Assembly (NCBI RefSeq): GCF_002245895.1
Contig: NZ_NPJZ01000001.1
Coordinates: forward strand, 5,201,501 to 5,265,500
Length of the DNA stretch: 64,000 nucleotides
Source of the DNA: Rhodococcus sp. OK302
GTDB taxonomy: Bacteria; Actinomycetota; Actinomycetes; Mycobacteriales; Mycobacteriaceae
Reading direction: 5' to 3'
The notes beneath the pieces are model-generated. The model searched no databases. It was not told the DNA's origin and saw only the letters and a list, made by a program, of their open reading frames with translations. Position 1 is the stretch's first letter, and each line of letters starts with the position of its first letter. This document shows positions 32,089-41,900 of this stretch, one piece after another. A program made the position numbers and the translations under genes.

Positions 32089-33324
32089 TCAGACGTCTGC
32101 GTTACCGGCCTTCCACGTCTCCCACGGGATGTTCCAGTCACCCAAGCCGTCGGTTCCGGAAAGCGTGCCGCCCACCGTGTTCTTGACGATGACGATGTCG
32201 CCGCGTTTGGTGTTGTCGTACACCCACTTCGCGTTGGACGGACTCAGGTTGAGGCAGCCGTGGCTGGTGTTGGAGTAGCCCTGCTGCCCGACGGACCATG
32301 GTGCCGAGTGGAAGAAGATGCCGCTGTAGGACATCCGCGTGGCCCACTGGACCGGAGTCTTGTACCCCTCGGACGAGGTGACCGGGACGCCGTAGGTCGA
32401 GGAGTCCATCACCATGTCTGCGAGACGGTCACCGATGATGTAGACGCCGTTGTCCGTGGGAGTGCTGTCCTTGCCCATGGACGTGGGCATCGTCATGACG
32501 GACTTGCCGTTCACCTCGAAGGTGACCTGCTTGGTGTTGTCGTCGGCAATAGCAATGACTGAATCGCCGATCGTGAAGGACGTGGTTGCGTCTTCCTGAC
32601 CGAATACGCCCTTGCCGAGATCTTTTCCGTAGACGTTCACCTTCACGTCGACTTTGGTGCCCGGGGCCCAGTACGCCTCCGGACGCCAACGCACCTCACG
32701 GTTGTTGACCCAGTAGAAGGCACCTTCGACGGCCGGCGTCGTGGTGACGGCGATAGCGTCCTCGGCGGCCTTGCGGTCCGGGATGTTCTCGTCGAACTGC
32801 ACGGCGATGGGCTGACCGATGCCGACGACGGAGTCTTCGCCGGGCATCACGTACGGCTTGGTGACATTGCCCGGAGCACTGGTGGTGAACGACGACACCG
32901 TGGTGCTCGCTCCACCCAATCCGTAGGCGCGCGCTTCGATCTTGTACTTGCGGTTGTATCCGAGCGGTTCGGTAGTCGTCCACGATGCACCGTCGGCGGC
33001 GATAGCCCCGGCCACCCGCTCACCGCTGGGGTTGACCATCCGAACCTCGGACAGAGTGCCGTCGGCAACATCGATACGTACCGGGTCGCCGGGTGAGAAT
33101 CCGATCGCGCCGTCGGCGGCGGAGGAAGTGACTTTCGGCTTGATCAGTTCGGTCAACGGATTGGAGTCGATCGGTGCGGCACCTTGGTCGTCGACCGCCG
33201 TCCCTCCGGCGGTGCACGCGGTCACGAGGACCAATGCACCGAGCGAGGCTGCGATCAACGCAGCACCCTTGGAGACCCGACCCGCCCCACCACGTTCGGA
33301 CAGACCCCACCACTGACGACTCAT
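32089..33324 (-). CDS. L,D-transpeptidase, LdtMt2-like lipoprotein
   Basis: 411 aa against 408 for LdtMt2. A signal sequence with lipobox VTAC puts the lipidated Cys at 37. Two Ig-like domains (about 55-150 and 150-255) precede the YkuD catalytic domain, with His339 and the motif TSHGCLN (Cys357). It makes 3-3 peptidoglycan crosslinks outside the membrane. The ATG at 33324 has GGAG 7 bp upstream. Its place between tRNA-His/orn and the DUF3618/bcp genes matches Rv2518c. Confidence 0.93.
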   Translation of the reverse strand: MSRQWWGLSERGGAGRVSKGAALIAASLGALVLVTACTAGGTAVDDQGAAPIDSNPLTELIKPKVTSSAADGAIGFSPGDPVRIDVADGTLSEVRMVNPSGERVAGAIAADGASWTTTEPLGYNRKYKIEARAYGLGGASTTVSSFTTSAPGNVTKPYVMPGEDSVVGIGQPIAVQFDENIPDRKAAEDAIAVTTTPAVEGAFYWVNNREVRWRPEAYWAPGTKVDVKVNVYGKDLGKGVFGQEDATTSFTIGDSVIAIADDNTKQVTFEVNGKSVMTMPTSMGKDSTPTDNGVYIIGDRLADMVMDSSTYGVPVTSSEGYKTPVQWATRMSYSGIFFHSAPWSVGQQGYSNTSHGCLNLSPSNAKWVYDNTKRGDIVIVKNTVGGTLSGTDGLGDWNIPWETWKAGNADV

Positions 33325-33387
33325 TCTTCGACTCCGCTTCACATATTTCCGACCAGCATTTTGCGCCAAGTCAATGATGCCAGGCAC

Positions 33388-33470
33388 TTCGTTACCAACG
33401 GTCATCAAATGCCCACCCAACAGTAACGTTCGAGTATCAATCGCTTCGAACCGGACGTTTTGTTACGAAT
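33388..33470. promoter_or_regulatory. GTTAC-type repeats upstream of the L,D-transpeptidase gene
   Basis: GTTAC at 33391 and 33462 and its complement GTAAC at 33423; the first and second form an inverted repeat CGTTAC/GTAACG. MtrA of actinobacteria binds GTnAC-type repeats at cell-wall genes, so this is a possible MtrA site. Confidence 0.3.
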
Positions 33471-33575
33471 CCCGACAACATCACACAATTCGGCCCGGCT
33501 ACAGAGGCGTAGGACCCTGCGGAATCGACCCCAATCAGGCTCCCCCACCAGGCGATTTGCCCCCGGACGAACGCT

Positions 33576-33684
33576 TCGGCTAATGTTCTGTCTCGCAAGA
33601 GCGAGCGCCTATAGCTCAGTTGGTAGAGCAAGTGACTCTTAATCACTGGGTCCGGGGTTCGAGTCCCTGTGGGCGCACTTGCAA
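33576..33684 (+). repeat. 109-bp direct repeat, copy 1 (tRNA-Lys with its promoter)
   Basis: Identical to 35259-35367 except at 33603 (G here, A there). It covers ~29 bp upstream of the tRNA, the whole tRNA and 7 bp after it. Confidence 0.95.
33605..33677 (+). tRNA. tRNA-Lys (anticodon CTT), copy 1
   Basis: 73 nt. Acceptor GCGCCTA/TGGGCGC, anticodon stem AGTGA/TCACT, loop CTCTTAA. No CCA is encoded. Identical to the copy at 35288. Confidence 0.95.
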
Positions 33685-33721
33685 AGATCCCCACCTTGGA
33701 AACAAGGTGGGGATCTTTTTT
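33685..33721 (+). terminator. Terminator of tRNA-Lys copy 1
   Basis: A 14-bp stem, 33685-33698 with 33703-33716, loop GAAA, then a run of T. Confidence 0.9.
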
Positions 33722-33772
33722 GTCTGCCCCTGTCGAATACACTCCCCAGCGAACCCGACAGGCTGGAGCAAC

Positions 33773-35194
33773 ATGTCTGATCTACCTGATTCCGAACTCG
33801 CGTTTGCCGGCATTGTCGGCCAAGCCGAGCTGATTCGCTCCGGCCAACTCTCCGCACGTGAGTTGACGGAAAATACTCTCCGACGGATCGAGCGACTCAA
33901 CCCGAGCCTCAACGCGTTCACCCGCATACTTGCCGACGAGGCGATGAACGAAGCCGCTCGACGCGATCAGCATCAGGCCGACGGAACAGCATTGGGCCCC
34001 CTCCACGGAGTGCCGATCGCCATCAAAGACGAGAACGACGTCGCCGGAACACCCACGACCTACGGCGGCGCAGCAGTCACTCGAATCGCGAAGGCCGACT
34101 CCGAAGTGGTGCGACGCCTACGAGACGCCGGTGCTGTGGTCATCGGAAAAACAACGATGCCGGAGTTCGGGATTTGGCCGTTCACCGAAACAGCCGCCCA
34201 TGGATACACCCGAAACCCTTGGGACACCGGCATTTCGACGGGAGGTTCGAGCGGCGGATCGGCAGCTGCAGTGGCGTCGGGCATGGTGGCCGGCGCAATT
34301 GGCGGCGACGGCGGCGGTTCCATCCGGTTACCGGCCGCGTTCTGCGGACTGTTCGGACTGAAGCCGCAACGCGGTCGCGTAAGCACTGCCCCCAACCGGA
34401 ATCTGTGGCGTGGGCTCGGCACTCTCGGTCCGCTGACTCGCTCGGTTTACGACAGCGCGCTGATGTACGACGCCATCCTCGGCACGACCGCCGTCGACGA
34501 CTACCGCGCTGAGCCTCTCCCCCTCAGTTTCACGGAAGCCTTGTCGTCGACACACAGTCCCCTGCGGATTGCCGTGTCCACTCGCAGCCCCGTCCGCGGC
34601 GTCAGCCCCGCGCCGGAGGTAGTTGCCGGAGTGCATGCCGTCGCAGAAATACTGAGTGCCCTGGGTCATCATGTCGAGGAGTTCGACCCCGAATACCCTG
34701 ATGCGACAGCATCATTCCTGCCGCAGGTTCTCGGTGGAGTGCGGGATGAGGCGTTGCGCGTCGATCGACCCGACCTCCTCGAACGACGAACCCGCGCCCT
34801 GTCCTCGATCGGACGGATCGCGTCGTCGGGTCGCGTCGGCAAGGCTGCGTACCGCCGCGGCGAACGGATCGCGCACACCGTCAATCAGGTGTTCGACACT
34901 TTCGACGTCGTCCTGACCCCGACAACTCCCGCCTTGCCCCGCGCGATCGGTCAACTGGAAGGCGCCGGACTCGTGTCCGCTGCCCGCAAATCGTTGCCCA
35001 TCGCCGCATACTGCTCGATCTGGAATGTGTGCGGAAATCCGGCTGCGGCAGTGCCGGCGGGGTTTTCCGCAAGCGGATTACCTCTGAGCGTCCAATTGGT
35101 GTCGAGGCCCAACGGCGAGCTGACGATTCTGGCGCTGGCACAGCAACTCGAGGAACGGATCGGCTGGCCGAATTTCCGTCCGCCGCACGCCTGA
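33773..35194 (+). CDS. Amidase-signature hydrolase
   Basis: 473 aa. The Ser-cisSer-Lys triad is visible as Lys85 (VPIAIKDEN), Ser159 in GGSSGGS and nucleophile Ser183 in GDGGGSIRLP. It hydrolyses an amide; the substrate is unknown, and GatA is unlikely because no gatB/gatC neighbours exist. The ATG at 33773 has GGAG 5 bp upstream. The gene sits between two tRNA-Lys copies. Confidence 0.9.
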   Translation: MSDLPDSELAFAGIVGQAELIRSGQLSARELTENTLRRIERLNPSLNAFTRILADEAMNEAARRDQHQADGTALGPLHGVPIAIKDENDVAGTPTTYGGAAVTRIAKADSEVVRRLRDAGAVVIGKTTMPEFGIWPFTETAAHGYTRNPWDTGISTGGSSGGSAAAVASGMVAGAIGGDGGGSIRLPAAFCGLFGLKPQRGRVSTAPNRNLWRGLGTLGPLTRSVYDSALMYDAILGTTAVDDYRAEPLPLSFTEALSSTHSPLRIAVSTRSPVRGVSPAPEVVAGVHAVAEILSALGHHVEEFDPEYPDATASFLPQVLGGVRDEALRVDRPDLLERRTRALSSIGRIASSGRVGKAAYRRGERIAHTVNQVFDTFDVVLTPTTPALPRAIGQLEGAGLVSAARKSLPIAAYCSIWNVCGNPAAAVPAGFSASGLPLSVQLVSRPNGELTILALAQQLEERIGWPNFRPPHA

Positions 35195-35258
35195 CCGGTC
35201 CGCGAAATGTAATTGCGATCACCTTTGCGAGCATGCGTTTTGCAATCTTCTGAACCTG

Positions 35259-35367
35259 TCGGCTAATGTTCTGTCTCGCAAGAGCAAGCGCCTATAGCTC
35301 AGTTGGTAGAGCAAGTGACTCTTAATCACTGGGTCCGGGGTTCGAGTCCCTGTGGGCGCACTTGCAA
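35259..35367 (+). repeat. 109-bp direct repeat, copy 2 (tRNA-Lys with its promoter)
   Basis: The second copy of the repeat at 33576-33684, 1683 bp further on. The flanking sequence differs, including the terminator. Confidence 0.95.
35288..35360 (+). tRNA. tRNA-Lys (anticodon CTT), copy 2
   Basis: 73 nt, same sequence and folding as copy 1. Confidence 0.95.
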
Positions 35368-35404
35368 GAAGGCCCCCACCTCATCGAGGTGGGGGCCTTC
35401 TTCA
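35368..35404. terminator. Terminator of tRNA-Lys copy 2 and the DUF3618 gene
   Basis: A 15-bp stem, 35368-35382 with 35386-35400, loop ATC, then TTC. It lies between convergent units. Confidence 0.87.
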
Positions 35405-35417
35405 TGTTCCGATCCGC

Positions 35418-35642
35418 TTATCGGCGAACGATCTTGCGCACCACGAGGAGTCCGACGAAGGATCCCACCGCGATCAGTGCGTACTTCACAGCCGGCTCGT
35501 TGAGCTTGGCAAGCACCGCGGACTTGGTGTTCTCGACCAGCCGCTTCGGGTTGGTACGGACCGTCAGTTCGTCGAGTGTGCTCGCGAGCTGGTTGCGCGC
35601 CTTCTCGATCTCGCGCTCGATGCTCTCGGTGTCCCTGGGCAC
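35418..35642 (-). CDS. DUF3618 small membrane protein
   Basis: 74 aa. The N-terminal amphipathic helix IEREIEKARNQLASTLDELT is the DUF3618 signature, followed by PKRL and a C-terminal transmembrane helix (YALIAVGSFVGLLVV) ending RKIVRR. The role is unknown. The same small gene (Rv2520c) precedes bcp in M. tuberculosis, which supports it being real. Confidence 0.85.
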   Translation of the reverse strand: MPRDTESIEREIEKARNQLASTLDELTVRTNPKRLVENTKSAVLAKLNEPAVKYALIAVGSFVGLLVVRKIVRR

Positions 35643-35779
35643 GTGTCCTCCAACTTGTCTTATCTTGTCTGTGTGTACTGCTCCGTGGGTGCCGTGCGCC
35701 CACGCTTGGTTCTACCGTAGAGGAGCAGAATGCCTTCGCGCCCACCTGCCGCACAATTTGTCGACTAACCTCGGTTCTC

Positions 35780-36253
35780 GTGACCGAGACCAGTAGATTG
35801 TCCCCCGGCGACATTGCGCCGGATTTCACGCTTCCCGACGCCGATGGCAACGAAGTTTCACTGAGCGACTATCGCGGCCGCAAGGTCATCGTGTACTTCT
35901 ACCCCGCCGCCAGCACCCCCGGCTGCACCAAGCAGGCCTGTGACTTCCGGGACAGCCTCGCGGAGTTGAACGGCGCCGGACTCGACGTCATCGGCATCTC
36001 CCCCGACAAGCCGGCGAAACTTGCCAAGTTCCGCGACAACGAGGAACTGACTTTCCCGCTTCTCTCCGATCCGGAGAAAACGACGCTTCTGGCGTGGGGC
36101 GCGTTCGGCGAGAAGAAGATGTACGGCAAAACCGTCCAGGGCGTCATCCGTTCCACCTTCCTCGTCGACGAGGACGGCAAGATCGAGGTGGCCCAGTACA
36201 ACGTGCGCGCAACCGGCCACGTCGCAAAGCTACGACGCGACCTTTCGGTCTAA
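35780..36253 (+). CDS. bcp: Peroxiredoxin, Bcp/PrxQ type
   Basis: 157 aa, exactly the usual length. Peroxidatic Cys49 in PAASTPGCT and resolving Cys54 five residues later, as in PrxQ enzymes. It reduces peroxides with thioredoxin. The GTG at 35780 gives the conserved N-terminus (TETSRLSPGDIAPDF); longer in-frame sequence upstream lacks family similarity. Its TAA overlaps the stop of the convergent M20 peptidase gene. Confidence 0.93.
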   Translation: MTETSRLSPGDIAPDFTLPDADGNEVSLSDYRGRKVIVYFYPAASTPGCTKQACDFRDSLAELNGAGLDVIGISPDKPAKLAKFRDNEELTFPLLSDPEKTTLLAWGAFGEKKMYGKTVQGVIRSTFLVDEDGKIEVAQYNVRATGHVAKLRRDLSV

Positions 36254-37599
36254 CTGCTGAACCGACTCAGAAATAGAGCTTCCGCCAGCGCGAGGTTTTC
36301 GATCTCCGAAGGATCGACGCTCTCGTTCGGGGCGTGAATGCGGCACAGCGGTTCCTCGACGCCGATCAACGCGATCTCGGCGTCGGGGAACTGCTCTGCG
36401 AGCGCGTTACACAAGGGAATCGAGCCTCCCTGTCCGGCAAACCTGACTTCAGCGCCGTACGCGCCGCTCAGCGCCGCTCTCAGCTGCTTGTATCCCGGCC
36501 CGCCCGTCGACGCACTGAACGGCTTACCCGTCGACTCGGGTTCAACCGACACTCGGACATTCCACGGCGCCGCAGCCAGCAGATGTCCGATCAGTAGGTC
36601 CTGCGCGACGACGGGATCCGTGCCGGGAGGGACGCGCAAGTTGAGTCGCGCTGACGCCCGGGGCGCGATCGCTGCGGCCGAACCGACTACCGGCGGGCAG
36701 TCGATCCCCAGAATCGTGAGCGCTGGACGAGCCCACACCTGTTCGGCCACCGAACCCGAACCGCTCAGGCCGACACCGTCGAGCACGCCGGCATCAGCCC
36801 GAAACCGATCCTCGCCATACTCGACGCCATCCCAGCGTTGATCGTTGGTCAATCCGTCGACGGTGGTGTTTCCGTACTCGTCGTGGAGAGTCGAGAGCAT
36901 CTGCACCAACGCGGTAACGGCATCCGGGGCGGCACCCCCATACGCACCGGAATGAACCTCACCCTCGAGCGTCGACACGTGCACCACGACGTTGGCCATG
37001 CCGCGTAGGGTCGTCGTGATCGTCGGCGCCCCGACCTCGGTGTTGCCCGTATCCCCGATCAATATCATGTCGGCAGCAAAGAGTTCCGGCCGATCCCGGA
37101 GCAAATCCTCGAGGCCGCCGGTGCCCATCTCTTCCGATCCTTCGGCGACGATTCTCACACCGACAGTTGGTTCGAGACCGGCAGCAGCGAGTGCCCGCAA
37201 GGCCGTCAGATGCATCACCACGTTGCCTTTGCAGTCCGACGCCCCGCGCCCATACCAGCGTCCCGCCCGCTCGGTCAGCGTGAAAGGTGGCGATTCCCAA
37301 AGTTCTTCGCTTCCCGGCGGCTGAACGTCGTAGTGGCAGTAGAGGAGAACCGTCGGGGCATCCGCCGGGCCGGGCCGAAAGCCGATGACCGCAGCGGAAC
37401 CGTCCGAAGTCTCGATCGATTCGACGTCGGCAAATCCTTGCTCTCGGAAAGCTTCCAGAACCCACTGCGCCGCACTCGCGCATTCCTCCGGCGGGAACTG
37501 CCGCGCGTCAGCAACGGATCGCAAAGCCACCAGCGTTGTCAGGTCTTCTCGGGCACGGGGCATGAGCGTGGACACCACAGCGCGCAAATGTTCGGTCAT
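36250..37599 (-). CDS. M20-family metallopeptidase (dipeptidase-like)
   Basis: 449 aa. Zinc ligands of the M20 family are visible in YCHYDVQPP, GASDCKGN, EGSEEMG and the late CRIHAPNES; a dimerisation domain lies in the middle (SGAYGGAAPDAV). Likely a cytoplasmic dipeptidase, as for Rv2522c at the same place. The ATG at 37599 follows GAGAGGGAGAAG; the ATG six codons upstream has a poorer site. Confidence 0.88.
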   Translation of the reverse strand: MTEHLRAVVSTLMPRAREDLTTLVALRSVADARQFPPEECASAAQWVLEAFREQGFADVESIETSDGSAAVIGFRPGPADAPTVLLYCHYDVQPPGSEELWESPPFTLTERAGRWYGRGASDCKGNVVMHLTALRALAAAGLEPTVGVRIVAEGSEEMGTGGLEDLLRDRPELFAADMILIGDTGNTEVGAPTITTTLRGMANVVVHVSTLEGEVHSGAYGGAAPDAVTALVQMLSTLHDEYGNTTVDGLTNDQRWDGVEYGEDRFRADAGVLDGVGLSGSGSVAEQVWARPALTILGIDCPPVVGSAAAIAPRASARLNLRVPPGTDPVVAQDLLIGHLLAAAPWNVRVSVEPESTGKPFSASTGGPGYKQLRAALSGAYGAEVRFAGQGGSIPLCNALAEQFPDAEIALIGVEEPLCRIHAPNESVDPSEIENLALAEALFLSRFSS

Positions 37600-37774
37600 C
37601 TTCTCCCTCTCCGTCATGACACTTTTCAGTGTGCCCGAATCACCGATCAGCAACCCTCTCATCAGTTGGACACTTGGTCACCTAGAATCGGAGTGTGGCA
37701 ACGTCGTGGGATTTCGAGCACTCGCAGCGACGCAGCGCAATTCTCGCGTCTGCCGTCGGGCAGGTGATCACTCG
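37600..37774. promoter_or_regulatory. Divergent promoter of the M20 peptidase and tetR
   Basis: 175 bp. An inverted repeat ACACT-TTTC-AGTGT (37619-37632) lies just upstream of the peptidase start, a possible site for the divergent TetR regulator. No clear -10/-35 pair could be fixed. Confidence 0.3.
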
Positions 37775-38554
37775 ATGACCTCGGATATTCCACAAGTACC
37801 AAATTCTGCGACAAACCCCGATAGCCTCGAAGCCGTGCAGCCATCCACCCGCAGTCGCGTACGTCGACGGCCGGACCCAGCACTCGAGAATTCGCACCAT
37901 GAGGAACCTCAGGAACTGCTTCCGCGTAAGCGCCCGACGCAGGAACGAAGCCAACGCAAATTCGACGCTCTTCTCGCCGCGTCTCGGGATCTGCTCACCG
38001 ATGTCGGTTTCGAATCGTTCACGTGCGAAGAGGTCGCGGCGCGCGCCGACGTCCCCATCGGGACGCTGTATCAGTTCTTTGCCAACAAGTACGTCATCGT
38101 GTGCGAATTGAACCGTCAGGACCTGGTCGGCGTCCAGCACGAGCTGGCTCAGTTCGGCGGCGAAGTGCCGTCACTGGATTGGCTGCGTTTCCTCAACAGC
38201 TTCGTCGACCACATGGCTGGTCTCTGGACGTCGGATCCCTCGCGCCGTGAGGTGTGGCTGGCAATGCAGTCGACGCCGTCTACCCGGGCAACGGGAGTCA
38301 TCCACGAGAAGCAGTTCGCGGAGACAGTCGCCAAAATGCTCGGGCCACTGACACCACGCTCCCCTCGCGACCGCCGCATGATGATGGCGGAAGTGCTTGT
38401 ACACGTGGTGTATTCGATGTTGAACTTCTCGGTTCAGGACGGTCAGAGCCACGCCGACGCGGTTGTGGAACTCAAACGCCTCATGGGCGCCTACCTACAG
38501 GTTGCGGAGAAGGAATCCCGTACGAAGGGTCTTGGCACCCACGACGACGATTAA
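37775..38554 (+). CDS. TetR-family regulator
   Basis: 259 aa. The first ~60 residues are disordered and charged. The HTH follows at ~65-110 (TQERSQRKFDALLAASRDLL, then FTCEEVAARADVPIGTLYQFF). The C-terminal domain is of the large-TetR type. It is convergent with acpS (8 bp between stops) and divergent from the peptidase. It does not resemble FasR by eye, so control of fas is not implied. Confidence 0.82.
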   Translation: MTSDIPQVPNSATNPDSLEAVQPSTRSRVRRRPDPALENSHHEEPQELLPRKRPTQERSQRKFDALLAASRDLLTDVGFESFTCEEVAARADVPIGTLYQFFANKYVIVCELNRQDLVGVQHELAQFGGEVPSLDWLRFLNSFVDHMAGLWTSDPSRREVWLAMQSTPSTRATGVIHEKQFAETVAKMLGPLTPRSPRDRRMMMAEVLVHVVYSMLNFSVQDGQSHADAVVELKRLMGAYLQVAEKESRTKGLGTHDDD

Positions 38555-38562
38555 TCCACTCG

Positions 38563-38955
38563 TCAGAGCGATTCGATGACGGCGAATGCGCCGGCCATGT
38601 CTCCGTCGTGCGTCAGTGAAATGTGGATCTTCACGTCGGTGAGGTGTTGTGCGACGTCGCCGCGCAACCTGATGCTGGGACGCCCCCACGCGTCGGAGAC
38701 CACTTCGATCTGATTGTGAATCATCTCCCCCAGCACCGGTGGGCTGGCGAAGAGAGCAGTGGACCAAGCTTTGATCACTGCTTCCTTCGCAGCCCACCGG
38801 GCGGCGAAATGTCTTGCCGGATCGGAACTCCGGGTATTGGCGTCCCGACGCTCGCCCGGTGTGAAGTTGTCGAGCATAGCCGTTCCCGGCCGTTTCAGCT
38901 GCTCGGCAAACTCCGACACCGCGACGAGGTCGAAGCCGATACCCAGAACTCCCAT
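38563..38955 (-). CDS. acpS: Holo-[acyl-carrier-protein] synthase
   Basis: 130 aa. It transfers phosphopantetheine from CoA to the ACP domain of the type I FAS upstream. Motifs GIGFDLVAVSEF and FAARWAAKEAVIKAW hold the Mg-binding Asp and Glu. The ATG at 38955 is 10 bp after the fas stop, so the two are co-transcribed, as in mycobacteria. In-frame upstream codons lie inside fas. Confidence 0.93.
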   Translation of the reverse strand: MGVLGIGFDLVAVSEFAEQLKRPGTAMLDNFTPGERRDANTRSSDPARHFAARWAAKEAVIKAWSTALFASPPVLGEMIHNQIEVVSDAWGRPSIRLRGDVAQHLTDVKIHISLTHDGDMAGAFAVIESL

Positions 38956-38965
38956 GCCGTTATTG

Positions 38966-41900
38966 CTACTTGCAGCCGGGCAGGTTCGAGCGGTAACGAT
39001 CGTCGGCGCCCAGGCGTGCATCCTCACTCAGGAGCATGTCCGCTTCGAGCTGACGCGATGCCTTCGCGGGCGTTCCGTCGGCGCCGAGGCGACGATCTGC
39101 GGGACGCTCGTAGAGGCTGTCGCCGCCGCACATCGCCTTGGCGAGGCGACGCTGACCGTCGATGGTGCGCTGCTGCGCGGCGGCAAGGTACGCCTCACGC
39201 TTGGCGACCGGTACCGACTCGACAAATGCCTGCGGGTGGACAACCGCGATCAGTCCGGAGACGTGACCGAAGCCGAGGCTGGTCAGCAGGCCGGCGCGCA
39301 GCGGAAGCTGCTCACCGAACTTGAGCGGCTGACGTGCCCACACGAGGTGTTCGAACTCGGCCATCTTGTCGTCGACGCAGTCGAGGCTGCGGTTCGGCGG
39401 GATGACGCCCTGGCCCAGCACCTGGCAGAGACCGATCAGCTGGAAGGCTGCGGCACCACCCTTGGCGTGTCCGGTCAGGCTCTTCTGCGAGACGACGAAC
39501 ATCGGGGCACCTTCACTGCGTCCCAGTGCTCCGGCGAGGCGCTCGTGCAGTTCCGCCTCGTTGGGATCGTTGGCGGCAGTGGAGGTGTCGTGCTTGGAGA
39601 TGACCGCGATGTCGTCTGCGGTAACACCCAGAGCGTTCAGTGACAGAGCGAGCTGCGAATCCGGACCGCCGCGTCCGGCACCCAGCGCGCCGATTCCCGG
39701 AGCCGGGATCGAGGTGTGGACACCGTCGGCAAACGAACCGGCCCAGGCGACGACGCCGAGAACGGGCAAGCCCATTTCCAGTGCCAGGTCACCACGAGCG
39801 AGCAGGATCGTGCCGCCACCGGCAGACTCGACGAAGCCACCACGTCGGCGATCGTTGGCCCGCGAGAAGCGGCGATCCTCGATGCCCTTGGCGTGCATGT
39901 CGGACGTCTTGGCCGTGGCCGACATGTCACCGAAGCCGATGATGCCTTCCGCGCTCAAGTCGTCGAAGCCGCCGGCAACAACCAGCGTGGCCTTGCCCAA
40001 ACGGATCTTGTCGACGCCTTCTTCGACCGACACTGCAGCGGTAGCGCAGGCTGCGACGGGGTGAACCATCGAGCCGTAGCCGCCGACGTACGACTGAACG
40101 ACGTGCGCCGCAATAACATTCGGCAGTGCTTCCTGCAGGATGTCGTTGGGGCGGTTCTCGCCGAGCAACGTGTCGATGTACAGACTCCTCATGGACGTCA
40201 TGCCGCCCATGCCGGTGCCCTGCGTGTTGGCAACCAAGCTCGGGTGAACCCAGCGGAGCAGTTCACTCGGAGTGAAGCCGCCCGTGAGGAATGCGTCCAC
40301 CGTTGCAACGATGTTCCAGAGTCCGACGCGGTCGACCGAACCTGCCATGTCAGCGGGGATGCCCCACTTGGTGACGTCGAAGTTGGTCGGAATCTGGCCG
40401 CCCACACTGCGGGTCAGCTTCATCTTGCGCGGGACGCGGATCTCGGTGCCGGCGCGGCGCGTGACCGTCCAGTCACCGGACTCGGCAGAAACCGACGCCA
40501 CGGTGTTCTCGGGATCGGACTCGACGAAGGCCTGCGCCTCTGCCTCACTGCCGACCACGAAGCTCAGATCCTTGTCCAGGAACACAGAAGTAAGCAGCGG
40601 CGCGGTGTTGTCGATCATGTGGCCTTCGTCGACGTAGCGACGGATGCCGCAACGCTCGACGACGGTGTCGTGGTACTTGTCGGCGATTTCCGCCTCGGGC
40701 ACCAGGTCACCGGATTCGACGTCGTACCAACCTGCCTTGGGGTCGTTCTCCCAGACGATCAGTCCGGTGTTCCACGCAAGCTCCAGAACGCCGGCGGCAG
40801 AAAGCTGCTCGTCGACCTCCATCTCGAAGCGGGTACGCGAGGAACCGTAGGGGCCGAGCTCGCCGGCGCCGACGATGACCACGAGGTCCGAAGGATTGGT
40901 GTCGAGTTCGGGCCAGCTCGGAGCCTTGATCGTGGCATCGATTCGAGCGGGCGCCGGCAGTGCCAGGATGCTGCTCTCGTCGACGGCTTCGTCCACTGCC
41001 TCCGCCAGTTCTGCAACGTCGGCAGCTTCGCGAGCCAAAGCACCCAGATCGAGGTTCGCCTCGGAAAGTCCACCGGTCAAGTCGATTTCGAGCGGTGCCT
41101 TCGCAGCGCTACGACGCGACTCGGCGGTAGCCGTCTTCAGCAGTTCGGTCGCCATTTCCTGGGTGGACCAGGTGCGGACACCGGCAGCTTCGACAGCGTC
41201 GACGATCGGGTCGTTGTGGCCCATCAGGCCGGTTCCGCGGACCCAACCGATGATGGCGTGTGCCAACGTGACTCGCTCGGCCCAGTTGCGCTCGGCCTTC
41301 CAACGGTTGACCACAGCGATCAGTGAAGCCTTGGCCTCACCGTAAGCGCCGTCGCCACCGAACGTTCCGCGGTTCGGTGAACCGGGCAGAACTACGTGCA
41401 GGTGCGTGTCGACATCGCTGTCGTAGCCGATCTTCGACAGACCACCGATCAGGCGCTCCACCGACCACAGGAGTACGCGCATTTCCATTTCGGCGCGAGC
41501 ACCGGCGTCGGAAAGCTCGCCGCCGACGCGAGGAGCCGCGAACGGGAACAGCATCGTCGGCGTCATGGCCGGCTTGATCAGCTTCTTTGCGCCACCGGCA
41601 TTTTCGGTGGCGTCGTTGCCGATCCAGTCGATCAGTGCATCGACGTCCGTGTACGACGCCATGTTGGCGGGAACCACCCAGAGGGCAGCACCGGCGCGAG
41701 CGTTTTCGCGGTACAGGTCGCGGTAGAAGCCGAGACGCTTGCCGTCCAGACGTGAGGTGGTGACGAATACCGTTGCGCCGCCGGCCAGGAGCTTGCCGGT
41801 GACCGATGCAGCGATGGAGCCCTTGCTGGCGCCGGTCACGACTGCGACCTCGCCGGCCCATTCGGGTGCGTCCGACTCGGCGGTGACAGCGGCGTCAGCG

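Noticed and set aside
33620..33772. Longer N-terminus for the amidase
   Set aside because: The extra residues come from reading through tRNA-Lys and its terminator; the ATG at 33773 has GGAG.
33773..35194. The amidase as GatA of the Glu-tRNA amidotransferase
   Set aside because: No gatC or gatB neighbours, and the sequence outside the triad does not show GatA features.
37775..38554. The TetR gene beside acpS-fas as the fas regulator FasR
   Set aside because: It is convergent with acpS and does not resemble FasR by eye; nearness alone is not enough.
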